Both the position numbers and the translations under genes were made by a program. The notes under the pieces are model-generated. The model was not told the DNA's origin. It saw only the letters and a list, made by a program, of their open reading frames with translations, and did not search any database. Positions 7,860-16,693 of a stretch of 62,213 nucleotides of DNA are shown here, in pieces. Source of the stretch: an uncultured Oscillibacter sp. (GTDB taxonomy: Bacteria > Bacillota > Clostridia > Oscillospirales > Oscillospiraceae); contig CAAGJQ010000146.1 of NCBI GenBank assembly GCA_900770295.1, forward strand, positions 1 through 62,213, written 5' to 3'. The stretch's first letter is position 1, and every line of letters begins with the position of its first letter.

Positions 7860-8828
7860 TTACTCGACGAAATCAGCGACGTTTTCCGGAGTGACCTTGA
7901 GGCCGGGCACATACACGATGTTGGACTCCAGCGTCTCGCCGTTCAGCAGATCGACGACCTTGTCGCACACCGTCCGGGCAATGGTATCGGGGTCCTGCGC
8001 CATGGTGCACATGTAGTTGGTGCCTTCCTCCTGCATCACGGCATAGGCGTCGGGATCGCCGTCAACGCCGACGATGGCAATGGAGTCCTGCAGGCCGGCT
8101 TCTTTGATTGCCTTGTAGGCGGAGATGCCCACGCCGTCAAACGCGGCAAAGACACCGGAGATGTCGCCGGGATTCGGATTCGCCTGCAGCACGGCGGATA
8201 CCTGATCCATCATGTCGGCGTCATAGTCGGGCCAGGAATAGGTCAGGCTGTAGGCCACCTCGATGTCGGGATACTGCTCAAACACCTTATGAGCGGCATC
8301 TCTGCGGGTGCGGATCATGGAACCGGCCTCATTGATGATCTCAATGACCTTGCCCTTTCCGCCCATGGCCTCGACCAGGGCTTCCGCGGTGATCTCGCCC
8401 AGGTTGCTGTTATCGGAGGAGACATAGATGTCCACATAGTCGGCAGTGCCTGCGTCCATGGAGCCGATAATGATGCCGGCCTCCTTCGCCTCCAGAATGG
8501 CGGCTTCGCACTCCGTGATGTCACCCTCTTCGATGATGATGGCGTCACAGCCCTGCTGGACCATGTTTTCAATGGCTTCGGTACGGTCGGTGACGTTGTC
8601 GGTCACAGTGGCGACGACCTCGCAGCCCAGCTTCGCAAGCTCGTCCTCCATGGCGGCCTTGCCCGCGCGGGCAAAGAAGTTCGCCTGGCCCCAGTTGTTG
8701 ATACCGACCTTGAACGCTTTGGTTGTTTCCCCGCTGCTGCTTTCTGCGGTCTCGGTCTTCTTTCCACCGCAGGCTGCCAGAGACAGCACCATAACAACGG
8801 CCAAGAGAATGCTTAAAACCTTTTTCAT
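7860..8828 (-). CDS. Ribose-type ABC transporter substrate-binding lipoprotein (operon 1)
   Basis: A 322-residue exported binding protein of the periplasmic-binding-protein-4 type. The signal peptide ends in a lipobox, LSLAAC, with Cys20 as the predicted lipidation site. The mature region begins FKVGINNWGQANFFA and contains GCDAIIIEEGD and VGVDGDPDAYAVMQEEG, typical of the ribose/galactose clan. GGGAGG lies before the start. It should capture the substrate at the cell surface and hand it to the permease and ATPase encoded upstream. The binding protein comes after the permease and is set off by hairpins on both sides, which suggests higher expression. The ligand cannot be deduced from sequence. 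Confidence 0.9.
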   Translation of the reverse strand: MKKVLSILLAVVMVLSLAACGGKKTETAESSSGETTKAFKVGINNWGQANFFARAGKAAMEDELAKLGCEVVATVTDNVTDRTEAIENMVQQGCDAIIIEEGDITECEAAILEAKEAGIIIGSMDAGTADYVDIYVSSDNSNLGEITAEALVEAMGGKGKVIEIINEAGSMIRTRRDAAHKVFEQYPDIEVAYSLTYSWPDYDADMMDQVSAVLQANPNPGDISGVFAAFDGVGISAYKAIKEAGLQDSIAIVGVDGDPDAYAVMQEEGTNYMCTMAQDPDTIARTVCDKVVDLLNGETLESNIVYVPGLKVTPENVADFVE

Positions 8829-8870
8829 AACTTGCCTCCCAAAATGTTTTTTTCTGTGGCGGGCTTTCCG

Positions 8871-8897
8871 GCGCGGCTGCCACAGTATCAGCCGCGC
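8871..8897 (-). repeat. GC-rich hairpin before the binding-protein gene
   Basis: The perfect 9-bp arms GCGCGGCTG (8871-8879) and CAGCCGCGC (8889-8897) lie in the 136-base gap between the flavoprotein stop and the binding-protein start. There is no T-tract. It probably acts as a processing or stability element. Confidence 0.5.
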
Positions 8898-8964
8898 TCC
8901 GTTTTATAGAAAACGGTTCCGGTTTTTTGAATTTTGAGTGGAGCCGTTCACTATCCTGGGGGGA

Positions 8965-9702
8965 TTATCGATGCAGCTGCTCTGCGAACGCGATGTACTT
9001 CGGGTCCTCCATCACCTTGGGACTGTTCAGACCGCCGTTATGCAGAAGCACCGCCAGATCCAGTGCGCGGACAGCCAGCGTCCGGCTGGAGGTCACCGCA
9101 ACACGGGCGCTCTCCGCTCCGGCGGCATACTGGTCCTTTAGCGCGGTGCGGCTTTCGTCATTGAGGGTCCAGCCGCCGGCGCCGACATAGCTCTCCCACA
9201 TATCTCCGGCCACGGGGATACAGCCGCAGATCAGCGCGTGGTTGATGATCTGCAAGATCGTGTTCTCCTGTCCGGAGTTGCTGTGAATGCCCTGGGAGAT
9301 ACATCCGATCACCTTCATGGGCCGGGGCACGGTGACCACATTCTCACCGAATATTTTCTTGTAACGGCCAAAAGAGCTGTTCCCCAGACGGTCCAGGAAT
9401 GCTTTCAGCTGAGCGGGAACACCCATGTGGTATACCGGTACGGAGTACAGGACCACATCCGCCGCCAGCCATTTTTCCTGCAGCTCGGCGAAATCGTCAT
9501 GGATGAGGCAGGTGCCGTCCTTCATGCAGCCCTGGCACATCACACAGCCTGCGAGCTTTTTCCCGCGGATTGAACAGGTATCCACTTCAACGGTCTCGCC
9601 CAGTTCAGCGGCCCGCTGTTTTACAGCCTCCATGGCCTCCTCAAGCAGGTACTGACTGTTGCCGACCCGGGGACTGCCGCAAAAACCCAATACACGAATC
9701 AT
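8965..9702 (-). CDS. Iron-sulfur flavoprotein, NADPH-FMN reductase fold
   Basis: A 245-residue flavodoxin-like protein. The N-terminal FMN phosphate loop is GFCGSPRVGNSQ (6-17) and a second FMN contact is SVPVYHMGVPAQLKAFLDR. A compact cysteine motif, C53-x2-C56-x2-C59-x5-C65, matches the CX2CX2CX4-7C 4Fe-4S motif of iron-sulfur flavoproteins. It therefore probably carries FMN plus a 4Fe-4S cluster and moves electrons one or two at a time. AGGAGG precedes the start. It lies between permease and binding-protein genes, an unusual place for a redox enzyme, and could serve as electron partner of the molybdenum hydroxylase. That partnership is inference. Confidence 0.82.
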   Translation of the reverse strand: MIRVLGFCGSPRVGNSQYLLEEAMEAVKQRAAELGETVEVDTCSIRGKKLAGCVMCQGCMKDGTCLIHDDFAELQEKWLAADVVLYSVPVYHMGVPAQLKAFLDRLGNSSFGRYKKIFGENVVTVPRPMKVIGCISQGIHSNSGQENTILQIINHALICGCIPVAGDMWESYVGAGGWTLNDESRTALKDQYAAGAESARVAVTSSRTLAVRALDLAVLLHNGGLNSPKVMEDPKYIAFAEQLHR

Positions 9703-9716
9703 ACCATTTCCTCCTG

Positions 9717-10703
9717 TTATTTCCGTGCCTTACTGGCCTGGACAATGGACATCAAAACCGCCAGAATGACCACGACACCCTTGGTAATATACTGGAAGTA
9801 GTACTCCAGACCCAGCATCGTCATGCCGTTGGTCAGCATTGTGATGATGAACACACCCACGATCGTTCCCTCGGGAGTGGGCTCGCCCTCGCCGAACATG
9901 GTGGTGGACAGATAGACCGCCGCGATGGTATCCATCATGAAATCCTCGCCGGCCAGAGGCTGGCCGGAGCCCAGACGCGACGTCTGGATAACAGAGGCCA
10001 CCGCCAGAAAGACGCCGGAGAACAAAAATGTGATCATGCGGTACTTTTTGACATTGATGCCGCCGTACTGGCTGGCGACCCTGTTGCCGCCGATGGCATA
10101 GATGCGGCGGCCCAGCGGGGTCTTTTTCAAAATGAAAACCACGACCACACAGAATACCACCATGATGATGACGGGTACGGGAATGGTCAGTCCGCCGATA
10201 AACTTGATGCGTCCCTGCCCGATGGTGAAGGTCAGCTGGGGCAGGCCGATATCCTTCGGAATGGTGGTGGGATTGCCTCTGGAGATCAGCATCTTGATGC
10301 CGTATGCGACGGAGCCCACCGCGTAAGTGGCGATGAAGTCCGGCAGGCCGATGAAGCCGGAGAGCATGCCGTTGACCAGGCCCACGGCGAGACCGACGGC
10401 CAGCGCGGCCAGAAGGCCCAGAAGAAGATTCCGGCTTGCAATCAGGGTGTAGACAAATACCATATTGACCAGGCCGGAGGCGTTGCCCAGCGACATATCG
10501 AATCCGCCGGCTGCCATGACGAATGTAAAGCCCAGCGCGCAGATACACAGCATACTCATGGACCGCAGCATGATCATCAGGTTGCTCCATGTGCAGAAGT
10601 TTTCTGAGGCGAAGCTGAATATCACAAACAGCAGCACACCAAAGAGCGCTGTGGCGTAACGGCGGGTAAACAGCCGCCAATCTATTTGTTTCAACTTGTT
10701 CAT
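9717..10703 (-). CDS. Ribose-type ABC transporter permease (operon 1)
   Basis: A 328-residue membrane protein of the RbsC/AraH class with eight to ten hydrophobic segments. The family signature AGGFDMSLGNASGLVNMVFV lies in the first third, and VKKYRMITFLFSGVFLAVASVIQTSRLGSG with AGEDFMMDTIAAVYL in the second half. It forms the channel of the importer with the ATPase encoded just upstream, whose stop overlaps this start as ATGA. Substrate class is sugar-like by family, but related systems also carry nucleosides and autoinducer-2. Confidence 0.9.
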   Translation of the reverse strand: MNKLKQIDWRLFTRRYATALFGVLLFVIFSFASENFCTWSNLMIMLRSMSMLCICALGFTFVMAAGGFDMSLGNASGLVNMVFVYTLIASRNLLLGLLAALAVGLAVGLVNGMLSGFIGLPDFIATYAVGSVAYGIKMLISRGNPTTIPKDIGLPQLTFTIGQGRIKFIGGLTIPVPVIIMVVFCVVVVFILKKTPLGRRIYAIGGNRVASQYGGINVKKYRMITFLFSGVFLAVASVIQTSRLGSGQPLAGEDFMMDTIAAVYLSTTMFGEGEPTPEGTIVGVFIITMLTNGMTMLGLEYYFQYITKGVVVILAVLMSIVQASKARK

Positions 10704-12208
10704 TGTGAGCCTCCCAGCATGACTTTTGTAATCTTGTTTTCAATGTCTTCCCCATCGCCCCGGGTGGAAAATTCACCTACCAACCGGCCGCCGCGCATCA
10801 CAAGAATGCGGTCACAGGTAAAGATCAGCTCCGGCAGATAGGACGACATCATCATGATGCTTTTGCCCTCCTTGGCCAGGCGGTCAATGAGCAGGTAAAT
10901 ATCCTCTTTCGCTTTGATATCGATTCCCTTCGTGGGCTCATCGAACAGGCCGATCTCAAAGTCTCCCGCCAGCCACCGGGACAAAATGACCTTCTGCTGG
11001 TTTCCGCCGGACAGATTTTTGATCATCTGCTTTGGGCCCGTGGTCTTGATGGAGAGATGACCGATATAGTCACGGGTGACCGCCGTCTCGTCTTTGGACT
11101 GGATCACCATGTGCTTGACCCAACGGTTCAAGTAGGTCAGCGTCACGTTATAAGTAAGGGGAAAATCCGGGATCAGGCCCTGAGTCCGGCGTTCTTCCGG
11201 AACCAGCGCGATACCGTTTTCAATGGCGCTTCGCGGCGTGTGGCGGATTTCCCTGTCCTTTACACGCAGCTTGCCGCTCCGAATTTTATCCAGGCCAAAG
11301 ATCGCGTTTGCGATTTCCGTCTTGCCGGCGCCGACCACGCCGGCCACGCCGATGACCTCTCCCTTGTGCAGCTGGAAAGACACGTTCTGGAGCTTGTCGG
11401 TGCAGAGATTCTCCATCTCCAGCACGACTTCGTCGGTGGAATAATCCGTCAACCGCTGATAATTGCTGTACGTCTTATCGCCCAGCATCAAAGGGATCAT
11501 TTTGTCCGTGGTGATGTCCGCGCCCTCCAGCAGGCCCACTTTTTCGCCGTTGCGGAATACCGTCACCCGGTCCGCGATATCCTCGATCTCCTTCAGATTA
11601 TGGGAGATGTAAATGATCGTCAGGCCCTGCGCCTTCAGCTTCCGGATGATGTTCAGGAGCTTTTCGCACTCGTTTTCACCCAGAGCCGCTGTCGGCTCGT
11701 CGAAGATCACGACCCGGGGCTCATAGACCAGAACACTGCAAATCTGAACGATCTTCTGCATGGTGGCGTTCATATTTCCCACGGTTTTCCGAACATCACA
11801 GTCAACGTCCATCAGCTTCAGGACTTCTTTCGCCCTCTGGCGCATTTTCTTATCATCGATCACTTTGATTCCCGCGAATTTGCGGGTCATCTCCGAACCG
11901 ATGAAAATGTTCTCATAAATGCTGAAGTACGGGACCAGATTGATCTCCTGATGCACCGTGCGGATTCCCAGGAGTTCACTCTGCTCCACGCTGGAAAACT
12001 TCACGTCTTTGCCGTCCATCTGAAAGTTTCCGGCCGACAGGCTGTATACGCCGGAAAGCAGCTTGATAAATGTGGATTTGCCGGCACCATTCTCACCCAC
12101 AAGCGCGTGGACTTCGCCGCGGCGCAGGTCAAAGTCGATGTTTTTGAGCACCCATACACCGTTGAACTCTTTCCCGACACCTCTCGCCTCAATGATGTTA
12201 TCACTCAT
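10700..12208 (-). CDS. Ribose-type ABC transporter ATPase, two fused NBDs (operon 1)
   Basis: A 502-residue tandem ATPase of the RbsA/MglA class. The first domain has Walker A GENGAGKST at 38-46 and Walker B VVIFDEPTA. The second has the degenerate P-loop GVVGAGKTEI, a clear signature LSGGNQQK and GLFDEPTKGID. The first domain's signature loop is unusually weak (VGNMNATMQKIVQI instead of an LSxxQQQ form). The ATG at 12208 was chosen because it begins the conserved domain and lies 13 bases after the preceding gene; its ribosome site (GGGCGTGAAG) is weak, so coupling to the upstream DUF917 gene is likely. It ends in an ATGA overlap with the permease. Confidence 0.9.
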   Translation of the reverse strand: MSDNIIEARGVGKEFNGVWVLKNIDFDLRRGEVHALVGENGAGKSTFIKLLSGVYSLSAGNFQMDGKDVKFSSVEQSELLGIRTVHQEINLVPYFSIYENIFIGSEMTRKFAGIKVIDDKKMRQRAKEVLKLMDVDCDVRKTVGNMNATMQKIVQICSVLVYEPRVVIFDEPTAALGENECEKLLNIIRKLKAQGLTIIYISHNLKEIEDIADRVTVFRNGEKVGLLEGADITTDKMIPLMLGDKTYSNYQRLTDYSTDEVVLEMENLCTDKLQNVSFQLHKGEVIGVAGVVGAGKTEIANAIFGLDKIRSGKLRVKDREIRHTPRSAIENGIALVPEERRTQGLIPDFPLTYNVTLTYLNRWVKHMVIQSKDETAVTRDYIGHLSIKTTGPKQMIKNLSGGNQQKVILSRWLAGDFEIGLFDEPTKGIDIKAKEDIYLLIDRLAKEGKSIMMMSSYLPELIFTCDRILVMRGGRLVGEFSTRGDGEDIENKITKVMLGGSQ

Positions 12209-12221
12209 ATCTTCACGCCCT

Positions 12222-13364
12222 TTATTTTGAAGATGCCGCCGGGGAACTTCCTCCAAACGCCTGATATTTCAGATCGCTGTAACCGTACCGGGAACCGCCG
12301 AAGCTGGCCTGGCCGATCTCGGTATCCATAAATTCCGCGATTCGGGGGTGGCAGGCGGCACCGATCAGGGAAAGCTCCATCTCCTCACACAGAGTTACGC
12401 TGGTAATACCCTCGCCGGTAACGGGATTGAGCATGAACAGACGGTCGGGGAACATGATCTGCAGCGCATCGTCCACCCACAGGACCATGGTCTCGTTTTT
12501 GATCACCAGCTTGGCGGTGTGCCCAAGCCAATTCTCGCTGCCGGACAGCTCCAGATTGGTAAGATAGAAGCCGCCCTTGTCCACGCCTTCGATCTGCCGG
12601 ATCACGCCGCGGAACAGCTCCCGGCCCTGGAAGTGGTCCCGGATCTTCTCCACCGCGCTCTCGCCTCTGCCGCGGCATTCCTCCAGGATCTTTCCCAGAG
12701 CAAGGGAGTCGGAGACCGTGTGGGGAACGCAGCTCCGTTTTGCCTGACTGCCGGTCATGGGATAGTGGGCGTTGGCGCCCAGATTACCGCCCTTGACCAC
12801 CAGGAAGCGTCCCACCTCATCGGCATAGGTCGTCTCGTTGGCCTTCATCACAATGCTGACATTGCCATACCGGTCTGAAAGGGGCATCGGATACAGGCTG
12901 ACGCCATGGCCGATAAAGGAAGTCATCTGCGTTTCCGGCGCGCTGCGTCCGTTGCCGTCTGCGTCGAGCATGGGGATGCCAAGACGGGCTGCGGCGGACA
13001 TGATGACCGGCGTATTCAGACCGCCCACCTCAAAGGGAACCAGGTAGTCCACCTTTTTGCCGCACAGCTGCTCCATGGTCCGAATGGCGTTTACCAGCGG
13101 GAAATCCTCTTCCCATTCGGCGGCGATGTCCTCATAGCTCACATCGTCCAGCGCCTTGACGGACCCCATGATGCCGCCGCTGCACACAAAGGCGTCATCC
13201 GGAATGTCATCCGGGTTTGCGATCCGGCAGACGCGCCCCTGGGCAAATTCGTTTTCCAGAATCACTCTGCCCCAGGCTGCCTCTCCGCCGCCGCCCGTTC
13301 CATAAATCGTCAGGCCCTCCAGCAGCGGTGTAATGTCCGCTTTCGTCAATACATACTCACTCAT
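12222..13364 (-). CDS. DUF917 (S-methyl thiohydantoin desulfurase-like) protein B
   Basis: A 380-residue second DUF917 protein in the operon. It carries LTIYGTGGGGEAAWGR near the N-terminus, DDAFVCSGGIMGSVKALDD, VDYLVPFEVGGLNTPV and APETQMTSFIGHG. By eye it matches protein A at roughly half of positions over its length, with the glycine-rich and PFEVGG blocks almost identical. The ATG at 13364 follows AGAGGTGG; a GTG three codons earlier is possible. It lies directly after the dipeptidase gene and before the transporter ATPase. The pair may be subunits of one enzyme or two enzymes for related ring forms. Both options are inference. Confidence 0.8.
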   Translation of the reverse strand: MSEYVLTKADITPLLEGLTIYGTGGGGEAAWGRVILENEFAQGRVCRIANPDDIPDDAFVCSGGIMGSVKALDDVSYEDIAAEWEEDFPLVNAIRTMEQLCGKKVDYLVPFEVGGLNTPVIMSAAARLGIPMLDADGNGRSAPETQMTSFIGHGVSLYPMPLSDRYGNVSIVMKANETTYADEVGRFLVVKGGNLGANAHYPMTGSQAKRSCVPHTVSDSLALGKILEECRGRGESAVEKIRDHFQGRELFRGVIRQIEGVDKGGFYLTNLELSGSENWLGHTAKLVIKNETMVLWVDDALQIMFPDRLFMLNPVTGEGITSVTLCEEMELSLIGAACHPRIAEFMDTEIGQASFGGSRYGYSDLKYQAFGGSSPAASSK

Positions 13365-13397
13365 GAAATCCACCTCTCTGGCAGCCTGGCTGCCTCT

Positions 13398-14798
13398 TTA
13401 TTTATCCATATTGGCAAGAGTCGCCATCGCCTGCGCAAAGATCTGCGTCAGCTCTTCCAGCTCCTCCAGCGTGATGTATTCCTCCGCCTGATGATTGAAA
13501 TCCGGCCGTCCGGGGAACAGCGGCCCGAATGCCACGGTGTTGGGCAGCTCCTTGGCATAGGTGCCGCCGCCGATGGCGATTGGCTCTCCGCCCGGACGGT
13601 AATCGTGATAGACCTCCAGCAGTTTTGCCACCAGAGGCTCTTCGGGTTTGTAGTAAAGGGGATCGTCCCGGGAGACGAGCTGACACTCGAGACCGTTCTC
13701 TGCGGCCAGACGCGTCAGCGGCTCTGTGATGTCGCCGGCGCACTTTGTGACCGGGAACCGGATATTCAGCGCCGCCGAAAGCTCTCCGTTCTCATAATCC
13801 AGCAGTCCCAGATTCAGGGACAAGGCACCGATCGAGTCCCGCATAGCCAATCCCAGCGACTGCCCGTCAGTCTCCTGGCCGATCTTTTCCGCCAGAAAGT
13901 GCACCGCCCTGGCGACTCCGTTTTCCAGAGAGAGGGTGTCCAGGATCAGCAGCATCCGGGCTGCCGCGTTGATTCCCTTTTCCGGTGTGCTTCCATGAGC
14001 GCTTTTTCCGAACAGGGAGAGTACAATGGAACCGTCTGCGCCGGAGGATAGTTCATGCCGGAATCCCCGCAGCTCGCATTCCCGGCGCAGAGCGGCGGGA
14101 ATTGTGCTGTCGGAAGTGCGAAGCCGCGCCGTGCACACATCCGGCACCGCGTTCGGAGCAGTACCGCCATGCAGCGACTCCAGCTGTACCGGCGCCTGAC
14201 CAGGCTCCGCCGCGGCGGATATCTTGAAGTTCAAAATTCCCTTTTCCGCGAAGATCACCGGAAATTCACCGTCCGGAGAGAAAGCCAGTACCGGCAATTC
14301 CTCCCTGGCGGTATAATGGGGGATGTCCGCGGAGCCGGACTCCTCATTGGTCCCAAACAGAATGCGAATCCGGCGGCGCAGAGGAATGCCCGCGTCCGCC
14401 AGCGCCTTCAAACCGTACAGGCAGGCGAACAGAGGCCCCTTGTCATCCATGGAGCCCCGGCCCCAGATCCGGCCCTCAGACAGCTCGGCGCCGAAGGGTT
14501 CGTGGCGCCAGCCGGTTCCGGCCGGAACGACATCCAGATGCCCCAGAACGGCCACCATCTCCTCGCCGGCGCCATATTCGCACCAGCCGATCTGGCTGTC
14601 CACATTTCCGGTCTTGAAGCCCAGGCTGCGGGCCGTTTCCAAAGCGTGCTCCAAAGCCGCGTTGATCTGCGGACCATAGGGCGCGCCGGGCGCCTCCGCA
14701 TCCAGCACGCTGGGGATCCGGACGCTCTGACGAACGGTTTCCACCAGCTGCGGCTGATATTGTCTGATGAGCTCCTTTACAGACGGGGAGTTACACAT
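13398..14798 (-). CDS. M20-family dipeptidase/amidohydrolase (Sapep/PepV-like)
   Basis: A 466-residue cytosolic zinc hydrolase. Metal and catalytic motifs are GHLDVVPAG, GRGSMDDKGPLFA and FGTNEESGSADI; a later HGSTPEKGINA matches the PepV-like subgroup. These enzymes cleave dipeptides or N-acyl amino acids. The ATG at 14798 is placed nine bases after GGAGGG; another ATG at 14807 touches that ribosome site and is less likely. The gene overlaps or abuts the aminotransferase stop, so the two are co-translated. In this operon it could split an amino-acid amide released by the DUF917 step, which is inference. Confidence 0.85.
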   Translation of the reverse strand: MCNSPSVKELIRQYQPQLVETVRQSVRIPSVLDAEAPGAPYGPQINAALEHALETARSLGFKTGNVDSQIGWCEYGAGEEMVAVLGHLDVVPAGTGWRHEPFGAELSEGRIWGRGSMDDKGPLFACLYGLKALADAGIPLRRRIRILFGTNEESGSADIPHYTAREELPVLAFSPDGEFPVIFAEKGILNFKISAAAEPGQAPVQLESLHGGTAPNAVPDVCTARLRTSDSTIPAALRRECELRGFRHELSSGADGSIVLSLFGKSAHGSTPEKGINAAARMLLILDTLSLENGVARAVHFLAEKIGQETDGQSLGLAMRDSIGALSLNLGLLDYENGELSAALNIRFPVTKCAGDITEPLTRLAAENGLECQLVSRDDPLYYKPEEPLVAKLLEVYHDYRPGGEPIAIGGGTYAKELPNTVAFGPLFPGRPDFNHQAEEYITLEELEELTQIFAQAMATLANMDK

Positions 14799-14803
14799 GT
14801 CTC

Positions 14804-15958
14804 TCATCCCTCCAGACAGTTCCGAATACGCTCCAGCGCCAGCTGGATGTTCTCCTCTGAATTGGCATAGGCCATGCGCAGGAAGCCCTCGCCGTTATCG
14901 CCAAAGGCAGAGCTGGGAATGGCAACCACGTGCGCTTTCTCCAGCAGCAGCTCCGCCACCTCCTGGGAACTTCTCCCGAGGCCGCGGATGTCCGGAAAAG
15001 CATAAAAGGCGCCCTGGGGGACCTGGCAGTGGATACCCGGGATGGTGTTGAGGCCGTTGACGATCAGGTCACGGCGGCGCTGGTAGATCTGCTTCATCTC
15101 CGCCAGCTGGCACTTGGTCTCCAGCGCATAACGCGCGGCCCACTGGCCAAAGGCGGGCGCGCAGGCCACCAGATTCTCCTGCAGGACTGTCATTTTCGCG
15201 ATGATATCCCGGGGACCGGCGGCAAAACCCACGCGCCAGCCGGTCATGGAGTAGCTCTTGGAAAAGCTGTTGATGACCACCGTCCGCTCCTTCATTCCAG
15301 GAACAGCGGCGATGGAACAGTGCTTGAGACCATCGTAAAGCATCTCGCAGTATACTTCATCGGAGATGACCAGCAGGTCATGGCGGATAGCGACCTCCGC
15401 CAGCCGTTCCAGCTCCTCCCGGCTTATGACGGCGCCGGTCGGATTGTTGGGCGAGTTGATCATCAGCACCTTGGTCCTGGGGGTGATGTAGGTTTCCAGC
15501 TCATCGGCCCGCAGCATGAAGCCATGCTCCTGATAGACCGGAACCGGCACCGCGGTGCCGCCGGCAAAGCTCACCTGGGAGCGGTAATTGAGCCACTGGG
15601 GGTCCTGGATCAGGACCTCGTCGCCGGCCTCCACTGTGCAAAGCAGGCACATGGCCACCGCGCCCATACCGCCGCAGGTCATAATAATCTCGCTGCCCGG
15701 ATCCGCCTGCACGTCAAACTCCGCCAGATAGGCGGCCACCTGCTCCCGCACCGGCAAGTCGCCGGCATTGGCGGTGTAGTGGGTCTTTCCCTCCAGCATA
15801 GCCTGATATCCCGCGTCGATCACCGGCCGGGGTGTATCCAGGTCGGGCTCCCCGATTCCCAGATTGATCACATCGCTGTAATTTTTGGCCCGGTCAAAAA
15901 AGGCCCGGATGCCGCCCTGCTTCAGGCCCTTTGCCTGGCTCGTCAGAAAATCGCGCAT
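14804..15958 (-). CDS. Class I/II PLP-dependent aminotransferase
   Basis: A 384-residue fold-type I aminotransferase of the AspC/MalY-like group. NLGIGEPDLDTPRPV is the N-terminal substrate loop, NSPNNPTGAVIS the PLP contact, ISDEVYCEMLYDG carries the Asp and Tyr for the ring, and NSFSKSYSMTGWRVGF contains the Schiff-base lysine. It moves the amino group of an amino acid to a 2-oxo acid. GAGGAG precedes the start. Sitting between a flavin reductase and a dipeptidase, it probably deaminates the amino acid released in the pathway. The exact amino acid cannot be told from sequence. Confidence 0.88.
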   Translation of the reverse strand: MRDFLTSQAKGLKQGGIRAFFDRAKNYSDVINLGIGEPDLDTPRPVIDAGYQAMLEGKTHYTANAGDLPVREQVAAYLAEFDVQADPGSEIIMTCGGMGAVAMCLLCTVEAGDEVLIQDPQWLNYRSQVSFAGGTAVPVPVYQEHGFMLRADELETYITPRTKVLMINSPNNPTGAVISREELERLAEVAIRHDLLVISDEVYCEMLYDGLKHCSIAAVPGMKERTVVINSFSKSYSMTGWRVGFAAGPRDIIAKMTVLQENLVACAPAFGQWAARYALETKCQLAEMKQIYQRRRDLIVNGLNTIPGIHCQVPQGAFYAFPDIRGLGRSSQEVAELLLEKAHVVAIPSSAFGDNGEGFLRMAYANSEENIQLALERIRNCLEG

Positions 15959-15973
15959 GACCTGTCTCCTCTT

Positions 15974-16603
15974 TTATGAATTGTCCGCCTTTTTGGGGAA
16001 CGGCACTTCCCGCACCTCCACGCTGTCACCGCGCAAAAAGACATGGATCTGGGCGGGCGCTTCTTTTATATTGAAGTTTTGCAGATGGATCACCGGCTGG
16101 TAGTAGCGCACATCGATGAGCATGTTCTCCCGGAACGCCTCCTCATCATAGCAGGCGCTCAGAATATCCGCCGAGATCACTCCGTGGTCGCCGGGATATT
16201 CAATGGAGCGGACCCGGCATTCCAGGTGGGCCCGGCACTCCGCAATGCCGCAGGGACGCACGGTCTCCGACGGCAGCCGTGTAAATCCGGACCGGTCGAA
16301 CTTGTTCTCACCGAACTTTGCGTCAAAGGCCGCCGTCACCAGCTGATCTGTCAAAGACATATCCGGCAGGTTAATCACGAACTCGCCGTCCCGCTCAATA
16401 TTCATGAGGGTCTGCGATTTATCCGGGCTGTTTTGGAGCGACAGCATCAGCATGGGCGGACGTTGCGAGATGGGCGTGCACCAGCCGAAAGGCGCCACAT
16501 GGTCCGAGCCGTCCTCGTTTTTGGTCGTACACAAAATCGGCCGGCTGGGCTGTAAGCAGAAAATGCTCGTATCCATCTCGCCGGGACTGATACGCTTTTT
16601 CAT
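15974..16603 (-). CDS. Flavin reductase-like FMN-binding protein
   Basis: A 209-residue protein of the flavin reductase/DIM6-NTAB family with a split-barrel fold. Family features are the N-terminal PSRPILCTTKNEDGSDHVAPFGWCTPIS and LMLSLQNSPDKSQTL, with GEFVINLP downstream. Such proteins reduce free flavin or act as FMN-dependent reductases. The ATG at 16603 follows GGGGGAAAT; the longer frame would need TTG. It is one of two flavoproteins in this operon, separate in fold from the iron-sulfur flavoprotein at 8965. Confidence 0.82.
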   Translation of the reverse strand: MKKRISPGEMDTSIFCLQPSRPILCTTKNEDGSDHVAPFGWCTPISQRPPMLMLSLQNSPDKSQTLMNIERDGEFVINLPDMSLTDQLVTAAFDAKFGENKFDRSGFTRLPSETVRPCGIAECRAHLECRVRSIEYPGDHGVISADILSACYDEEAFRENMLIDVRYYQPVIHLQNFNIKEAPAQIHVFLRGDSVEVREVPFPKKADNS

Positions 16604-16693
16604 GGGATTTCCCCCTACCAATCAATCTCTCGCAAAAGCGAATGTCTTTCCGCAGAGCCGGACAGCCGGACGCGGAGACATATCAAGGCATTT

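Noticed and set aside
7805..8897. True terminators splitting the 16-gene operon at the binding-protein gene
   Set aside because: Both hairpins are GC-rich but lack U-runs, and no promoter follows them; they fit message-stability elements better.
16603..16693. Internal promoter or separate transcript start in the 90-base gap after the flavin reductase start
   Set aside because: No -35/-10 pair of useful quality was found; the gap is simply longer than its neighbours.
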